Positions 42,150 through 51,304 are shown, numbered from the stretch's first letter. The stretch: DNA of 64,000 bases from CAJBIL01 sp044359525 (GCA_044359525.1 JBIKLY010000002.1:1-64000); one strand, 5' to 3'. Numbers and translations: made by a program. Notes: generated from the letters alone by a model not told the origin.

Positions 42150-42746
42150 TTATTCGTCGTCATCCTCTTTCATGCCTTTCGGTTTCTGGTGTGCGATCCC
42201 TTTGTGGCAATCGATACAGGTTTTCTTCTCGTCCTGGCCAATCTTGTGCATCTTCGAGGCACGCAGTTTTTGCTTCTCGATATCCATCGCGCTGAAGGAG
42301 TGGCAGTTGCGGCATTCGCGTGAATCGCTGTTCTTCATGCGTTCCCACTCGTGGGTCGCCAGCTCAAGGCGTTTGGCTTCGAACTTTTCCTTGGTGTCGA
42401 TGGTGCCCATGATTTTGCCATAGACTTCGCCGCTCGCCTGGATTTTACGCATCATCTTGTGCCCCCAGTCTTTGGGGACGTGGCAGTCGGAGCAGTAGGC
42501 GCGCACACCGGTGCGGTTGCTGTAGTGAATGGTCGTCTTGTATTCCTGATAGACGTTGTCCTTCATCTCGTGGCAGGAAATGCAAAATTCGAGCGTATTG
42601 GTTGCTTCCATGGCGGTGTTGAAACCACCCCAGAAAAAGATGCCGGAGATAAAGCCAACCGAAAGCAGGCCAATCAGTGAGTATTTTGTACTGGGGCGTT
42701 TGAGTTTGGCCCAGAAGCCGGTGGCCTCGGTTTTGTTGTCGGACAT
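42150..42746 (-). CDS. napC: NapC/NirT-family tetrahaem cytochrome c
   Basis: A 198-aa membrane-anchored quinol dehydrogenase with one N-terminal helix (about 22-41) and four haem sites: CISCH at 55-59, CSDCH at 85-89, CRNCH at 145-149 and CIDCH at 177-181. NapC passes electrons from quinol to NapB or another periplasmic reductase. It is encoded away from napDAGHB, upstream of two EB_dh-type cytochromes, which may be its partners. An FNR-like box lies 95 bases upstream. Confidence 0.9.
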   Translation of the reverse strand: MSDNKTEATGFWAKLKRPSTKYSLIGLLSVGFISGIFFWGGFNTAMEATNTLEFCISCHEMKDNVYQEYKTTIHYSNRTGVRAYCSDCHVPKDWGHKMMRKIQASGEVYGKIMGTIDTKEKFEAKRLELATHEWERMKNSDSRECRNCHSFSAMDIEKQKLRASKMHKIGQDEKKTCIDCHKGIAHQKPKGMKEDDDE

Positions 42747-42840
42747 GGTGCAACCTCTCTCGTTGGTTTCAATTCGCTCGCCACCAACGGGTCGGTTGGT
42801 GAAGCAAACGCGAGTCTAGCGAATCGAAACCGGCGAGGGT

Positions 42841-42854
42841 TTGATCTAGATTAA
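42841..42854. promoter_or_regulatory. FNR/ANR-type site upstream of napC
   Basis: TTGAT-CTAG-ATTAA matches the TTGAT-N4-ATCAA consensus except for one base. It lies 95 bases before the napC start codon, within the short gap between napC and the ccmI stop. Confidence 0.55.
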
Positions 42855-42896
42855 GTTACCCCAGTATTTTTAGGGGATTGATTAATGGAGATCAAC

Positions 42897-44129
42897 TCAG
42901 GGCTGTACCTGGTCAATCGTCAGGCGTATACCCTGTTTCCCGAGCTTTACGCCGCTCACGTTACCGAACAGGTCACCGCTGGAAGTTTCTGCCTTGCCGG
43001 CCTTGGCGATACGCGCTTCAATACTGACAGTCTTGAACGCCGAGATTTTTTTGCCACCAGGAAGCGCCATTGAGTCATCGAAGTGAAAGCGGATGGGCAG
43101 GTCGCCGGCTTTGCCGCGGAGCACGGCGAGCGGCATGCGCTGCCCGTCTTCGGCGCGGGCGAAAACGAAAAGTACGTCGTCAGGCTTGATCTGTGAGCTG
43201 AGTTTCGCGCTGAGAACGACCTCGCCACTGATTCCGGGCCCGGTCGCTGTCGGTTTGCCATCCGGCGCCGAGCGCTGGGTAGCCAGTTCGCGGGCCTTTT
43301 CGACGGCGTTCTTGAGGCCTTCGGCTTCCTCCGTGCCCGGCTCCAGTTGTGCCAGCAGGCGGCTCCAGTGGGTGGCTGTCGTGGCAAAGTCGCGCCGGTC
43401 ACTGGCTGCGGCGCCGGCCAGCAGCAATGCCTGTGGTTCGTCGGGGTCGATCTGCAGGGCGCGGGCGAGCATTTCGCTGGGCTTGCCCTGCAGATCGCCT
43501 TTGTTGTTCTGCGCAATTATTTCGGCATAGTCGGCCAGCAGCACGGCGTCCTTGTCGACCACCGGGCCGGCGTGACTGTAGGCTTCTTCAGCTTCGGTAA
43601 AACGCCCCAGTGCCTTGTACGAGCGGGCCAGCATTACCCAGCCTTTGGCGTCATCCGGGTTTTGCTTGAGTTTGTCGGACAGCTTGCCGACCATGGCTTC
43701 GATCTGCTCCGGGGTGACGCGGGAGCGGGCTTGCGTTTGCAGTGGATCGAGCGCGCGTGGGTTGCCGAGCAGGGCATAGCCGGCAATCGCGGCGAGCGGC
43801 AGGGCGATGAGCAGCACCAGCGCTGATTTGCGACTGCTTGAAACTGCCGGCCTGCCGCTGCCATCAGCGTCTTCCGCTTGAACGTCTTCAAGTAAGCGTC
43901 GCTTGAGCTCCAGTTTCGACTGGGCAAGATCGGCGTCCGAGAGCAGATTTTCCCGGTGCTCACGGTCAAGTTCGGCAAGCTGGTCATGGAAAATCGCCAG
44001 ATTGGCTTCGCGCCGTTCATTGGCAGACTGCACCGGGAGCGTGGCTTTCGGAAGCCGCCAGAGCGGCAAAAGCAGGCGGGCCATGACGGCGAGCACGAGA
44101 AGTGTCGCGATAATGATGAATACGGTCAT
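42897..44129 (-). CDS. ccmI: CcmI, cytochrome c maturation TPR protein
   Basis: A 410-aa membrane protein with an N-terminal helix, a second helix near residue 105, and TPR repeats (about 135-290) that bind apocytochrome c. The segment NERREANLAIFHDQLAELDR is family-typical. The C-terminal region (about 300-410) is a periplasmic domain of the longer CcmI type. It is the last gene of ccmABCDEFGHI, overlapping ccmH by 4 bases. Confidence 0.92.
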   Translation of the reverse strand: MTVFIIIATLLVLAVMARLLLPLWRLPKATLPVQSANERREANLAIFHDQLAELDREHRENLLSDADLAQSKLELKRRLLEDVQAEDADGSGRPAVSSSRKSALVLLIALPLAAIAGYALLGNPRALDPLQTQARSRVTPEQIEAMVGKLSDKLKQNPDDAKGWVMLARSYKALGRFTEAEEAYSHAGPVVDKDAVLLADYAEIIAQNNKGDLQGKPSEMLARALQIDPDEPQALLLAGAAASDRRDFATTATHWSRLLAQLEPGTEEAEGLKNAVEKARELATQRSAPDGKPTATGPGISGEVVLSAKLSSQIKPDDVLFVFARAEDGQRMPLAVLRGKAGDLPIRFHFDDSMALPGGKKISAFKTVSIEARIAKAGKAETSSGDLFGNVSGVKLGKQGIRLTIDQVQP

Positions 44130-44593
44130 TGCTGGGTGTCTTTATTCCTGAGCAGGGCATCGGCCTGCTTTTGTTCTTCGGCGGAGAGCGGTGCGTCGCT
44201 GATTTCGTCGTTGCGGCGGCGCAAGTAGCGGACTACGCCGAATGCCGCGAGCACCAAGAGTGCGGCCGGGCCAAACCAGAGCAGCAGCGTGGTGCCCTTG
44301 ACTGGTGGCCGGTAGCGCACGAAGTCGCCGTAACGGGCGACCATGAAGTCCATGATTTCGGCGTCGCTTTTTCCGTCCTTGATCAGGGTGCGGATTTCGC
44401 GGCGTAGATCATTGGCCAGTTCGGCGTGCGAGCCGGAAAGCGATTCGTTCTGGCAGACCAGGCAGCGCAACTCATCGGAGATCGCCACCATGCGCTTTTC
44501 CGTTAGCTCGTCGACCGCCAGCGGTGCGGCTTCTTTTGCCTGTGTCGCAAGGGCGATGAGAGCCAGGGCAAGGATCAGGAGCCAGCGTTTCAT
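44126..44593 (-). CDS. ccmH: CcmH, apocytochrome c reductant
   Basis: A 155-aa protein with a signal peptide, the LRCLVCQN motif (Cys44, Cys47), an LRREIRTLI helix and a C-terminal membrane helix. It reduces the apocytochrome haem-binding cysteines in concert with CcmG. Overlaps with ccmG and ccmI mark a coupled operon. Confidence 0.95.
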   Translation of the reverse strand: MKRWLLILALALIALATQAKEAAPLAVDELTEKRMVAISDELRCLVCQNESLSGSHAELANDLRREIRTLIKDGKSDAEIMDFMVARYGDFVRYRPPVKGTTLLLWFGPAALLVLAAFGVVRYLRRRNDEISDAPLSAEEQKQADALLRNKDTQQ

Positions 44594-45174
44594 TTCGACA
44601 GCTCCGCGACCAGCGGCAGGATTTTGCCGGAGAAGATGTCAGGCGAGATCGGGCCGGTGTGCTTCATGCGGATGATGCCGGCTTTGTCGATGACGTAGGT
44701 TTCCGGCACCCCATAGACGCCGTAGTCGATGCCGACTCTTCCGTCGAGATCCATTACGGTCAAAGTATAGGGATCGCCGTGTTTTGCCAGCCAGCCGGCC
44801 GCGCGCCCGATCGCCTGTTGTTGCTCGGTTGCCGGATTGATCTTGTCGGTATCGAGGTTGCCGTCGCCGCGCAGTTCCTTGTAATTGAGACCGATCAGCG
44901 CTACGGTTTTGCTCTTCGCCATTTCGACCAGGATCGGATGCTCCTGCCGGCAGGAAACGCACCACGAGGCCCAGACATTGAGCAGCCAGACCTTGCCCTG
45001 CATCTCTTTTGGGGAGAAGGTCTGCTCCGGGGCGTGCAGTTTGGGCAGTGAGAACTGGGGCGCAGCTTTGCCGACCAGCGGTGACGGTACATCGCGCGGA
45101 TTAAGATTGAGCCCGACGGCGAGCAGGATGATGAGCGTGATGAAGCCGATTAGCGGCCAGAGAAATCTGTTCAT
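44590..45174 (-). CDS. ccmG: CcmG/DsbE thioredoxin-like protein
   Basis: A 194-aa membrane-tethered thioredoxin-fold protein with a single N-terminal helix (about 5-22) and active site WCVSC (Cys72, Cys75) in NVWASWCVSCRQEHP. It passes reducing power to CcmH and apocytochrome. It overlaps ccmF and ccmH by 4 bases each. Confidence 0.95.
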   Translation of the reverse strand: MNRFLWPLIGFITLIILLAVGLNLNPRDVPSPLVGKAAPQFSLPKLHAPEQTFSPKEMQGKVWLLNVWASWCVSCRQEHPILVEMAKSKTVALIGLNYKELRGDGNLDTDKINPATEQQQAIGRAAGWLAKHGDPYTLTVMDLDGRVGIDYGVYGVPETYVIDKAGIIRMKHTGPISPDIFSGKILPLVAELSK

Positions 45175-47165
45175 GCGCTTTGTACGCCCTTGGTGGTTGA
45201 GATTGGCGCATTGCGGGGTGCTCTGGCACGGTAGCGACGATCCGACATGGCGATCAGCCCGCCCAGTGCCATCAGTACGCAGCCGCCCCAGATCCAGTCA
45301 ACGAAAGGTTTGTAATAAACGCGCACGGCCCAGGCGGCTTCCGGTTTGGCCTTGTCGATCGGCTCGCCGAGCGAGACGTAGACGTCGCGCAGGAAGCCGG
45401 TATCGATTGCCGCTTCGGTCATCGGCATGGTCGAGGAGACGTAGAGGCGCTTCTCCGGGTTCATTTTTCGAACCAGCCGGTCATTTTTCAGCAGGTCAAC
45501 GTCGCCGACCAGCGCGGTATAGTTGGGCCCCTTTTCAGACTTTACGCCGTTAAAGCGGAAGGTGTAGCCACCCACGGCAACGGTGTCGCCGACTTCCATC
45601 TTGACGTCTTTTTCAGCCTGGTAGCCATTGACCATGGTGACGCCGACGACGAATGCGGCGATGCCGACGTGGGCGGTGTGCATGCCGAAGAAGCTGCGTG
45701 GCTGTTTGAGCGCAGCTGTCAGGAAAGATTGACCGGCCCGCGTCGATTGCACGCGCTGAACAAAGTTGAGTGTGCCGGCGAGGACAATCCATGCGGCAAG
45801 CAGCAGGCCGAGAGAAATCAACGGCGTCCATTCACCATAGAGGAAGGGCGTCGCAATACCGACCACGGCGGCGGCGAGAAAGGCCCAGCGCAGGGTGCGC
45901 GCCAGTTCGCTGAAACTGGCGTGCTTCCAGTGTGCAAATGGTCCGACGCCCATCAGGAAAAGCGCCGGAATCATCAGCGGCGCGAATACTGCGTTGAAGT
46001 AGGGGGGGCCAACCGATAGCTTGCCCATGCCGAGTGCGTCGATCAGCAAGGGGTAGAGCGTGCCAAGCAGTACCGACGAACAGGCGACGACGAGCAGTAC
46101 GTTATTGGTGAGCAGCAGGGATTCGCGCGAAAGCAGGCCGAAGCGGCCGCCGAGCCCGACCTTGGGCGCGCGCCAGGCAAAGAGCAGGAGCGAGCCGCCG
46201 ATCACGACGACCAGGAAGGCGAGGATGAAAATACCGCGTTTCGGATCCGTGGCAAAGGCGTGCACCGAGGTCAGTACGCCGGAGCGCACAAGGAAGGTGC
46301 CAAGCAAGGAGAGCGAGAAGGCGGAGATGGCGAGCAGTACCGTCCAGTTCTTGAAGCTGCCGCGTTTTTCGGTGACTGCCAGCGAGTGCAGCAGTGCCGT
46401 GCCGACCAGCCAAGGCATGAACGAGGCGTTCTCTACCGGGTCCCAGAACCACCAGCCGCCCCAGCCGAGTTCGTAATAGGCCCACCACGAGCCGAGCGCG
46501 ATACCCAGAGTCAGGAAGATCCACGCCGCGGTGGTCCATGGCCGCGACCAGCGCGCCCAAGCGGCATCGAGTTGCCCCGAGAGCAGTGCGGCAACGGCAA
46601 AGGCGTAGGCCACCGAGAAGCCGACATAGCCCATGTAGAGCATCGGCGGGTGGATGATCAGGCCGGGATCCTGCAACAGGGGGTTGAGGTCGCGCCCTTC
46701 ATCGGCGCCCGGCAGCAGGCGCTCGAAGGGGTTCGAGGTAAACAGGACGAACAGCAGGAAACCGAAGGTGACCAGACCAAGCACGCCGAGCACGCGCGCT
46801 ACCATGCGCTCCGGGAGTTGTTGCGAGAAGGCGGCAACGGCGATGGTCCACAGCGACAGCATCAGAACCCACAGCAGCAGCGAGCCTTCGTGGCCTCCCC
46901 ATACAGCGGCGATCCGGTATTGCAGTGGCAACAGCGTGTTCGAGTGCTGCGCGACGTAGACCACGGAGAAATCATTCTGCACAAAGGCTGCCGTCAGGCA
47001 GCCGAAGGCGACAACCATCAGCGCGGCCAAGGTTTGCGCCGCCGGGCGGGCGAGGGCAATCCACGCCAGCCGGTTTTTATGGGCGCCGATCAGCGGCAGG
47101 GTGCCGAGCAGCAGGGCGACGCAGAGCGCGAGGATGAGGGCGAAGTTGCCAAGTTCTGGAATCAT
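45171..47165 (-). CDS. ccmF: CcmF, haem lyase membrane subunit
   Basis: A 664-aa multi-pass membrane protein carrying the WWD haem-handling region (LGWGGWWFWDPVENASFMPW) and the long periplasmic C-terminal domain. It joins haem from CcmE to the apocytochrome with CcmH and CcmI. Fits the family in length and order. Confidence 0.96.
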   Translation of the reverse strand: MIPELGNFALILALCVALLLGTLPLIGAHKNRLAWIALARPAAQTLAALMVVAFGCLTAAFVQNDFSVVYVAQHSNTLLPLQYRIAAVWGGHEGSLLLWVLMLSLWTIAVAAFSQQLPERMVARVLGVLGLVTFGFLLFVLFTSNPFERLLPGADEGRDLNPLLQDPGLIIHPPMLYMGYVGFSVAYAFAVAALLSGQLDAAWARWSRPWTTAAWIFLTLGIALGSWWAYYELGWGGWWFWDPVENASFMPWLVGTALLHSLAVTEKRGSFKNWTVLLAISAFSLSLLGTFLVRSGVLTSVHAFATDPKRGIFILAFLVVVIGGSLLLFAWRAPKVGLGGRFGLLSRESLLLTNNVLLVVACSSVLLGTLYPLLIDALGMGKLSVGPPYFNAVFAPLMIPALFLMGVGPFAHWKHASFSELARTLRWAFLAAAVVGIATPFLYGEWTPLISLGLLLAAWIVLAGTLNFVQRVQSTRAGQSFLTAALKQPRSFFGMHTAHVGIAAFVVGVTMVNGYQAEKDVKMEVGDTVAVGGYTFRFNGVKSEKGPNYTALVGDVDLLKNDRLVRKMNPEKRLYVSSTMPMTEAAIDTGFLRDVYVSLGEPIDKAKPEAAWAVRVYYKPFVDWIWGGCVLMALGGLIAMSDRRYRARAPRNAPISTTKGVQSA

Positions 47166-47182
47166 GTGGCGCTGTTCTCCGG

Positions 47183-47662
47183 TTACTGCTTGAGGGTTTT
47201 TGCGGCAGCTTCGCTCGCTGCCTTGCTTGCCGTAGCGCGATCGCCGGCGTCGCCCAGGGCCTTGGCAGCTTCCGGCGGCATGTAGTTTTCGTCGTGTTTG
47301 GCGAGCACTTCATGGGCGGTGAATAGGCCGCTATCGTCCAGCTTGCCTTGCGCGACCGCGCCTTTGCCTTCCTTGAAGAGGTCCGGCAGAATGCCCTTGT
47401 AGGCGACCGTCAGATCCTTTTCGGTGTCGGTGATGATGAAGCGGATGGTGACGCCGTCGGCTTCGCGTTTGATCGACCCTTCCTTGACCATGCCGCCGAT
47501 GCGGAAGGTCTTGCCCTTTGGCGCTTCGCCCGCCGCGACCTGCGTTGGCGAGAAGAAGAACACCAGGTTGCTCTGGAAGGCGTTGAGCACCAGCGTTGCG
47601 ACCAGGCCGAGAATGGCCAGCCCGCCGACAATCAGCGCGATGCGTTTGTGACGTGCTTTCAA
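47183..47662 (-). CDS. ccmE: CcmE haem chaperone
   Basis: A 159-aa periplasmic haem carrier with one N-terminal helix (about 8-27) and the haem-binding His123 in HDENYMPPE. It receives haem from CcmC and passes it to CcmF. Confidence 0.96.
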   Translation of the reverse strand: MKARHKRIALIVGGLAILGLVATLVLNAFQSNLVFFFSPTQVAAGEAPKGKTFRIGGMVKEGSIKREADGVTIRFIITDTEKDLTVAYKGILPDLFKEGKGAVAQGKLDDSGLFTAHEVLAKHDENYMPPEAAKALGDAGDRATASKAASEAAAKTLKQ

Positions 47663-47868
47663 TCTTTGCTCCTGCGGGTGTTTTGTACGCCGCGGTCAGC
47701 CCGTTCGGCGCGGAATTGACGCTTCAGGCGGGTAATCAGGCTCTTCTGACCCCGCATCAGCAGGATCGGTTCCAGGGCCATCAATAAAGCGGTCACGCCG
47801 ACCGAGCCCCAGACATAGACGCCGTGGTTGCCCATCGCAAGAAATTCGGAAAAGCTATTCCAGTACAT
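47659..47868 (-). CDS. ccmD: CcmD, small haem-exporter subunit
   Basis: A 69-aa protein with one membrane helix (about 14-36) and a basic C-terminus. It helps release holo-CcmE from CcmABC. ATG at 47868 gives MYWNSFSEFLAMGNHGVYVW, the family start; ATG at 47898 would add ten residues that overlap ccmC. It overlaps ccmE by 4 bases. Confidence 0.85.
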   Translation of the reverse strand: MYWNSFSEFLAMGNHGVYVWGSVGVTALLMALEPILLMRGQKSLITRLKRQFRAERADRGVQNTRRSKD

Positions 47869-47872
47869 GTTC

Positions 47873-48622
47873 CTACTCCTTGCCTGCAAGCAATGCACGG
47901 ACCCACTCGGTATGCCGTTCGCGTTCGAGCATGATGCTGCGTGCGCGCATCAGCGCGACGGCGATGCTGTACATCCAGCAGGCCAGTGCGCAGAGCAGCA
48001 TGCCCAGCAGCATGGTCATCGCCATTGAAGGCGACTTGGTCAGGCTGACCGATGAGCCCTGGTGCAGGGTGTTCCACCACTTGACCGAGAAATAGATGAT
48101 CGGAATGTTGACCACGCCAACCAGCGCGAGGATGGCGCCGGCTTTGTCGGCGCGGCGCGGGTCGTCGATCGCCGATTGCAGGGCGATGAAGCCGATATAG
48201 AGGAAGAGCAGGATCAGTTCGGAGGTCAGGCGCGCATCCCACACCCACCAGGCGCCCCACATCGGCTTGCCCCACAGCGCGCCGGTCCACAGGGCGAGGA
48301 AGGTGAAAAGCGCGCCGGTCGGCGCCAGCGCCGAGGCCATCATGCCCGACAGGCGGGTGTTGAAGGCCAGACCCAGCGCGGCCCAGAAAGCCATGACGAG
48401 GTAAATGAACATCGACATCCAGGCCGCCGGCACGTGCAGGAAAATGATGCGGTAGCCCTCGCCCTGCTGCGCGTCGGTCGGCGCCACGAGGAAGCCGACG
48501 TAAAGTCCGGCGACGCCGAAGACGGCAGCCAGCGCCCAGAACCACGGAATCATCTTCCCGGCAATCGGGTAGAAGCTTTGCGGGCTGGCGTATTTGAACC
48601 AGTTGATCAGTCGATTGTTCAT
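47873..48622 (-). CDS. ccmC: CcmC, haem-handling membrane subunit
   Basis: A 249-aa six-helix membrane protein with the WWD-type haem site (GAWWVWDARLTSELILLFLY). It loads haem onto CcmE. It is 4 bases upstream of ccmD, and the 120-base gap before it (to ccmB) is filled by a hairpin element. Confidence 0.95.
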   Translation of the reverse strand: MNNRLINWFKYASPQSFYPIAGKMIPWFWALAAVFGVAGLYVGFLVAPTDAQQGEGYRIIFLHVPAAWMSMFIYLVMAFWAALGLAFNTRLSGMMASALAPTGALFTFLALWTGALWGKPMWGAWWVWDARLTSELILLFLYIGFIALQSAIDDPRRADKAGAILALVGVVNIPIIYFSVKWWNTLHQGSSVSLTKSPSMAMTMLLGMLLCALACWMYSIAVALMRARSIMLERERHTEWVRALLAGKE

Positions 48623-48643
48623 GAGTTGGCTAAAACCTTTTTA

Positions 48644-48729
48644 CCACGGAGGCACAGAGGCACAGAGAACAGCCACAGAGAAAATCAAAACCTTCTCTTG
48701 TTTTTCCCTGTGCCTCTGTGTCTCTGTGG
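48644..48729. repeat. Long hairpin element, CACAGAG class (element 5)
   Basis: The two arms (48644-48666 and 48708-48729) match CCACRGAGRCACAGAGGCACAG with two mismatches. The region between also contains further CACAGAG-type words. It sits in the ccmB-ccmC gap of a coupled operon, where ordinary terminators would not be expected. Confidence 0.8.
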
Positions 48730-48742
48730 TGAGCTGTTTTGT

Positions 48743-49411
48743 TCATTCCAAAGCAATTCTCAAAGCCGCCGCAGTTGCCCACGGTGCGAAAAACACGCCG
48801 CCCAGCGTCAAGGCGCCAAGTAGCGATAAGTGGGCCTGTGGCCCAAGCCCGGTGACCGTGGCATCGACCGCGCCGGCGCCGAAAATCAGCACCGGAATGT
48901 ACAGCGGCAGCACCAGCAGCGAGAGCAATATGCCGCCACCTCGAACCCCCAGCGTCAGTGCGGCACCGATCGCGCCAATGCCGGACAGCGCCGGTGTGCC
49001 GATCAGTAGCGAGAGTGTCAACACCCAAAGTGCGTCATTCGACAGATCGAACTGGATGCCCAGCACCGGTGCCAGCAGCGCGAGCGGCAGCCCGGATACC
49101 AGCCAGTGCGCGATCACCTTGCCGAGCACCACCAGCCCGAGCGGTTGTGGCGCCAGCGCCAGCTGCTCGAGTGTGCCGTCGCGGTGATCGTCGGCAAACA
49201 AACGCGGTAGTGACAGCATGGTGGCCAGCAAGGCAGCGACCCAAAGTACGCCGGGCGCCAGCTTGCGCAGCAGATCGGGCTCCGGCCCGATGCCGAGCGG
49301 GAACAGGCTGACGACGATAATGAAAAAGAACATCGCCGAAACAACGTCGGCCTGCCGGCGCATTGCCAGCCTCAGGTCGCGGCTGATCACCGCGCGGATC
49401 AAGGTCAGCAT
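48743..49411 (-). CDS. ccmB: CcmB, ABC transporter membrane subunit
   Basis: A 222-aa membrane protein with about six helices; RDLRLAMRRQADVVSAMFFF at the N-terminus and LFADDHRDGTLEQLAL are family-typical. It pairs with CcmA in the ABC complex that releases holo-CcmE. Hairpin elements lie on both sides, between ccmA and ccmB and between ccmB and ccmC. Confidence 0.94.
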   Translation of the reverse strand: MLTLIRAVISRDLRLAMRRQADVVSAMFFFIIVVSLFPLGIGPEPDLLRKLAPGVLWVAALLATMLSLPRLFADDHRDGTLEQLALAPQPLGLVVLGKVIAHWLVSGLPLALLAPVLGIQFDLSNDALWVLTLSLLIGTPALSGIGAIGAALTLGVRGGGILLSLLVLPLYIPVLIFGAGAVDATVTGLGPQAHLSLLGALTLGGVFFAPWATAAALRIALE

Positions 49412-49446
49412 TGTACAGTCATGTTTAAAAGTAACGGAAAAGCCTC

Positions 49447-49532
49447 ACCACCAAGACACCAAGAACACAAAGTTTCACCAAGAAAACAGTATGTTGACTT
49501 GGTTTTTCTTGGTGAACTTGGTGTCTTGGTGG
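49447..49532. repeat. Long hairpin element, CACCAAG class (element 6)
   Basis: Arms ACCACCAAGACACCAAG and its complement pair outside, and TTCACCAAGAAAA pairs inside; the left arm has about ten extra bases (AACACAAAGT). The unit is about CACCAAG. It stands in the ccmA-ccmB gap and is nearly identical in its outer arm to the element at 61155. Confidence 0.85.
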
Positions 49533-49567
49533 TTCGCACTGTTCTCGTCTTTCTATGTGACTGACTA

Positions 49568-50182
49568 CTAGCTCAGCCGCAGTTCGCGCACGGTGCCGGC
49601 CGGTACGTCGACGCTCTGGTGCGTCGTCAGGACGGTCAAGCCGCCGCGTTGCAGATGAGCGCCGATCAGGCCGGCGACCAGTTCTACCGCCGCCGGATCG
49701 AGCGCAACGTAGGGTTCGTCGAGAATCCACAGGGCGCGCCGTTCGTGCACCAGGCGGGCCAGCGCGACGCGGCGCTTCTGGCCTTGCGAGAGATAGCGGC
49801 AGGCGAGATCCTCGCGGCCGGCGAGGCCGACCAGTTCGAGCGCGTCAAGCGCCGCATCCTCGTCGAGCGACTCTTCCGCGAGCTTCGCCGAGGCCAGCAG
49901 GTTTTCGATGGGCGTCAATTCTTCCTTGATTGCATTGTGGTGGCCGAGGTAGCAGAGTTCGGCGCGAAATTCGTCGGCCAGTTTGTGGATTGGCGTGCCA
50001 CGCCAGCAGATTTCGCCATCGGCCGGCGGCGTCAGGCCGCACAGCATGCGCAGCAGGCTGGTTTTTCCCGAGCCGTTCCTGCCCTGCAGGTAAAGCATTT
50101 CGCCACCCTCCAGTTGGAAGCCGACGCCTGCGAACAGGCGCCGCTCGCCGCGTACGCATTCGAGATTTGAGGCTTCAAGCAT
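49568..50182 (-). CDS. ccmA: CcmA, ABC transporter ATP-binding subunit
   Basis: A 204-aa ATPase with a Walker A motif GRNGSGKTS at 34-42, an ABC signature LSQGQKRRVALARL and a Walker B region WILDEPYVALD. It powers the release of haem-loaded CcmE. It is the first gene of the ccm operon and diverges from hoxV across 129 bases. Confidence 0.95.
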   Translation of the reverse strand: MLEASNLECVRGERRLFAGVGFQLEGGEMLYLQGRNGSGKTSLLRMLCGLTPPADGEICWRGTPIHKLADEFRAELCYLGHHNAIKEELTPIENLLASAKLAEESLDEDAALDALELVGLAGREDLACRYLSQGQKRRVALARLVHERRALWILDEPYVALDPAAVELVAGLIGAHLQRGGLTVLTTHQSVDVPAGTVRELRLS

Positions 50183-50244
50183 GCAGAGGAGGTTCCGGGA
50201 AGATTGCCGAGGGCGTATTGTGCAGGCGCAAGTCTAGCTGCGGA

Positions 50245-50258
50245 TTGACCAGAATCAA
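50245..50258. promoter_or_regulatory. FNR/ANR-type site between ccmA and hoxV
   Basis: TTGAC-CAGA-ATCAA matches TTGAT-N4-ATCAA with one mismatch. It lies 63 bases before ccmA and 54 bases before hoxV, so it could control either or both divergent operons under low oxygen. Confidence 0.55.
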
Positions 50259-50311
50259 AATCAATACAAAGACTTCTGCGTATTGTTCACGCTCTTTTCG
50301 GGGAGGCGGGT

Positions 50312-51304
50312 GTGGATCAAGGCAGTTTGCGCTTGAATCTGGCGTGGAACGGGCAGCGCATTGTTACTGCCGGGATTGCCTCGTCCAGACCGCAGGCGGC
50401 ACGTATCCTGATTGGCCAGCCGGTTGAGCGTGCTGCCGATCTGGTGCCACGCCTGTTTAGCCTGTGTGGCCAGGCGCAAGGGGTTGCAGCGCGCATGGCC
50501 TGGCACGCGGCGCGCGGCGCGGCTTTTGACACTGCGGCGATGCGGGAAAACGGGCGCCGGGTGGCGCTGGAAGCCATTGGCGAGCATTTGTGGCGTTTGT
50601 TGCTGGATTGGCCACCGATGTTCGGTTTGCCGGCGCGCAAGGATGATTTCCTGTTCTGGCGCAAACGCTTGTTGGCTGTCGACGATCAGGCGGGGGCGGC
50701 GCTGCTTGGCGATGAACTTGACCGGTGGCTGCTTGCAGAACAGCGATTGCCCGTCGAGCCAGCAATCGCGGCCGCGCCGGGCGCGCTATTGCCGTGGCTT
50801 GCGGCAGAGGTATGGGCGCAGCAAACAATAGGCGGCGATTTTGCCGAGCAGCCAGACTTCGCGGGCTTGCCGGCCGAAACAGGTTCCCTGGCACGTCGGG
50901 TGGGCGATCCCGGTGTGGCTGCCTTGCATGCGGCCGGGCAAGGCGTTGCGGCGCGGCTGGCGGCGCGCTATGCCGATCTGCACTTTCTTGCCAGGGCGCT
51001 GCTTGAGCCGCAACGCCTGGATGGCTGGCTGGGCGCGGCACAGATCGGCGAAAATGTCGGTCTGGCGCGTGTCGAAACGGCGCGTGGGCTGCTTCTGCAT
51101 CTGATCCAGGTCAAGGACGGCAGGGTGGCGCGCTATGTTATCGTTGCGCCAACGGAATGGAATTTTCACCCGCAGGGCGCGTTTGTTCGCGAGATCACCG
51201 AATGTCCGGCATCGACTCGGGGCGCGGCTGAACTGGCGGCGCGCCGCTTGGCGCTGGCGCTTGATCCCTGTGTTGCCTACGAGATTGTGATCAACAATGC
51301 ATGA
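50312..51304 (+). CDS. hoxV: HoxV/HupK-like hydrogenase maturation protein
   Basis: A 330-aa protein that resembles a degenerate [NiFe] hydrogenase large subunit. The C-terminus LDPCVAYEIVINNA echoes the DPCxxC...H metal motif but keeps only one cysteine, and TEWNFHPQGAF is shared with large subunits. The N-terminal CxxC pair is missing. HoxV/HupK is thought to act as a scaffold for Fe(CN)2CO assembly. The neighbour hypA overlaps its end by 8 bases. This is the first gene of the hyp block; in Cupriavidus hoxV is preceded by the structural genes, which are absent here. Confidence 0.8.
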   Translation: MDQGSLRLNLAWNGQRIVTAGIASSRPQAARILIGQPVERAADLVPRLFSLCGQAQGVAARMAWHAARGAAFDTAAMRENGRRVALEAIGEHLWRLLLDWPPMFGLPARKDDFLFWRKRLLAVDDQAGAALLGDELDRWLLAEQRLPVEPAIAAAPGALLPWLAAEVWAQQTIGGDFAEQPDFAGLPAETGSLARRVGDPGVAALHAAGQGVAARLAARYADLHFLARALLEPQRLDGWLGAAQIGENVGLARVETARGLLLHLIQVKDGRVARYVIVAPTEWNFHPQGAFVREITECPASTRGAAELAARRLALALDPCVAYEIVINNA

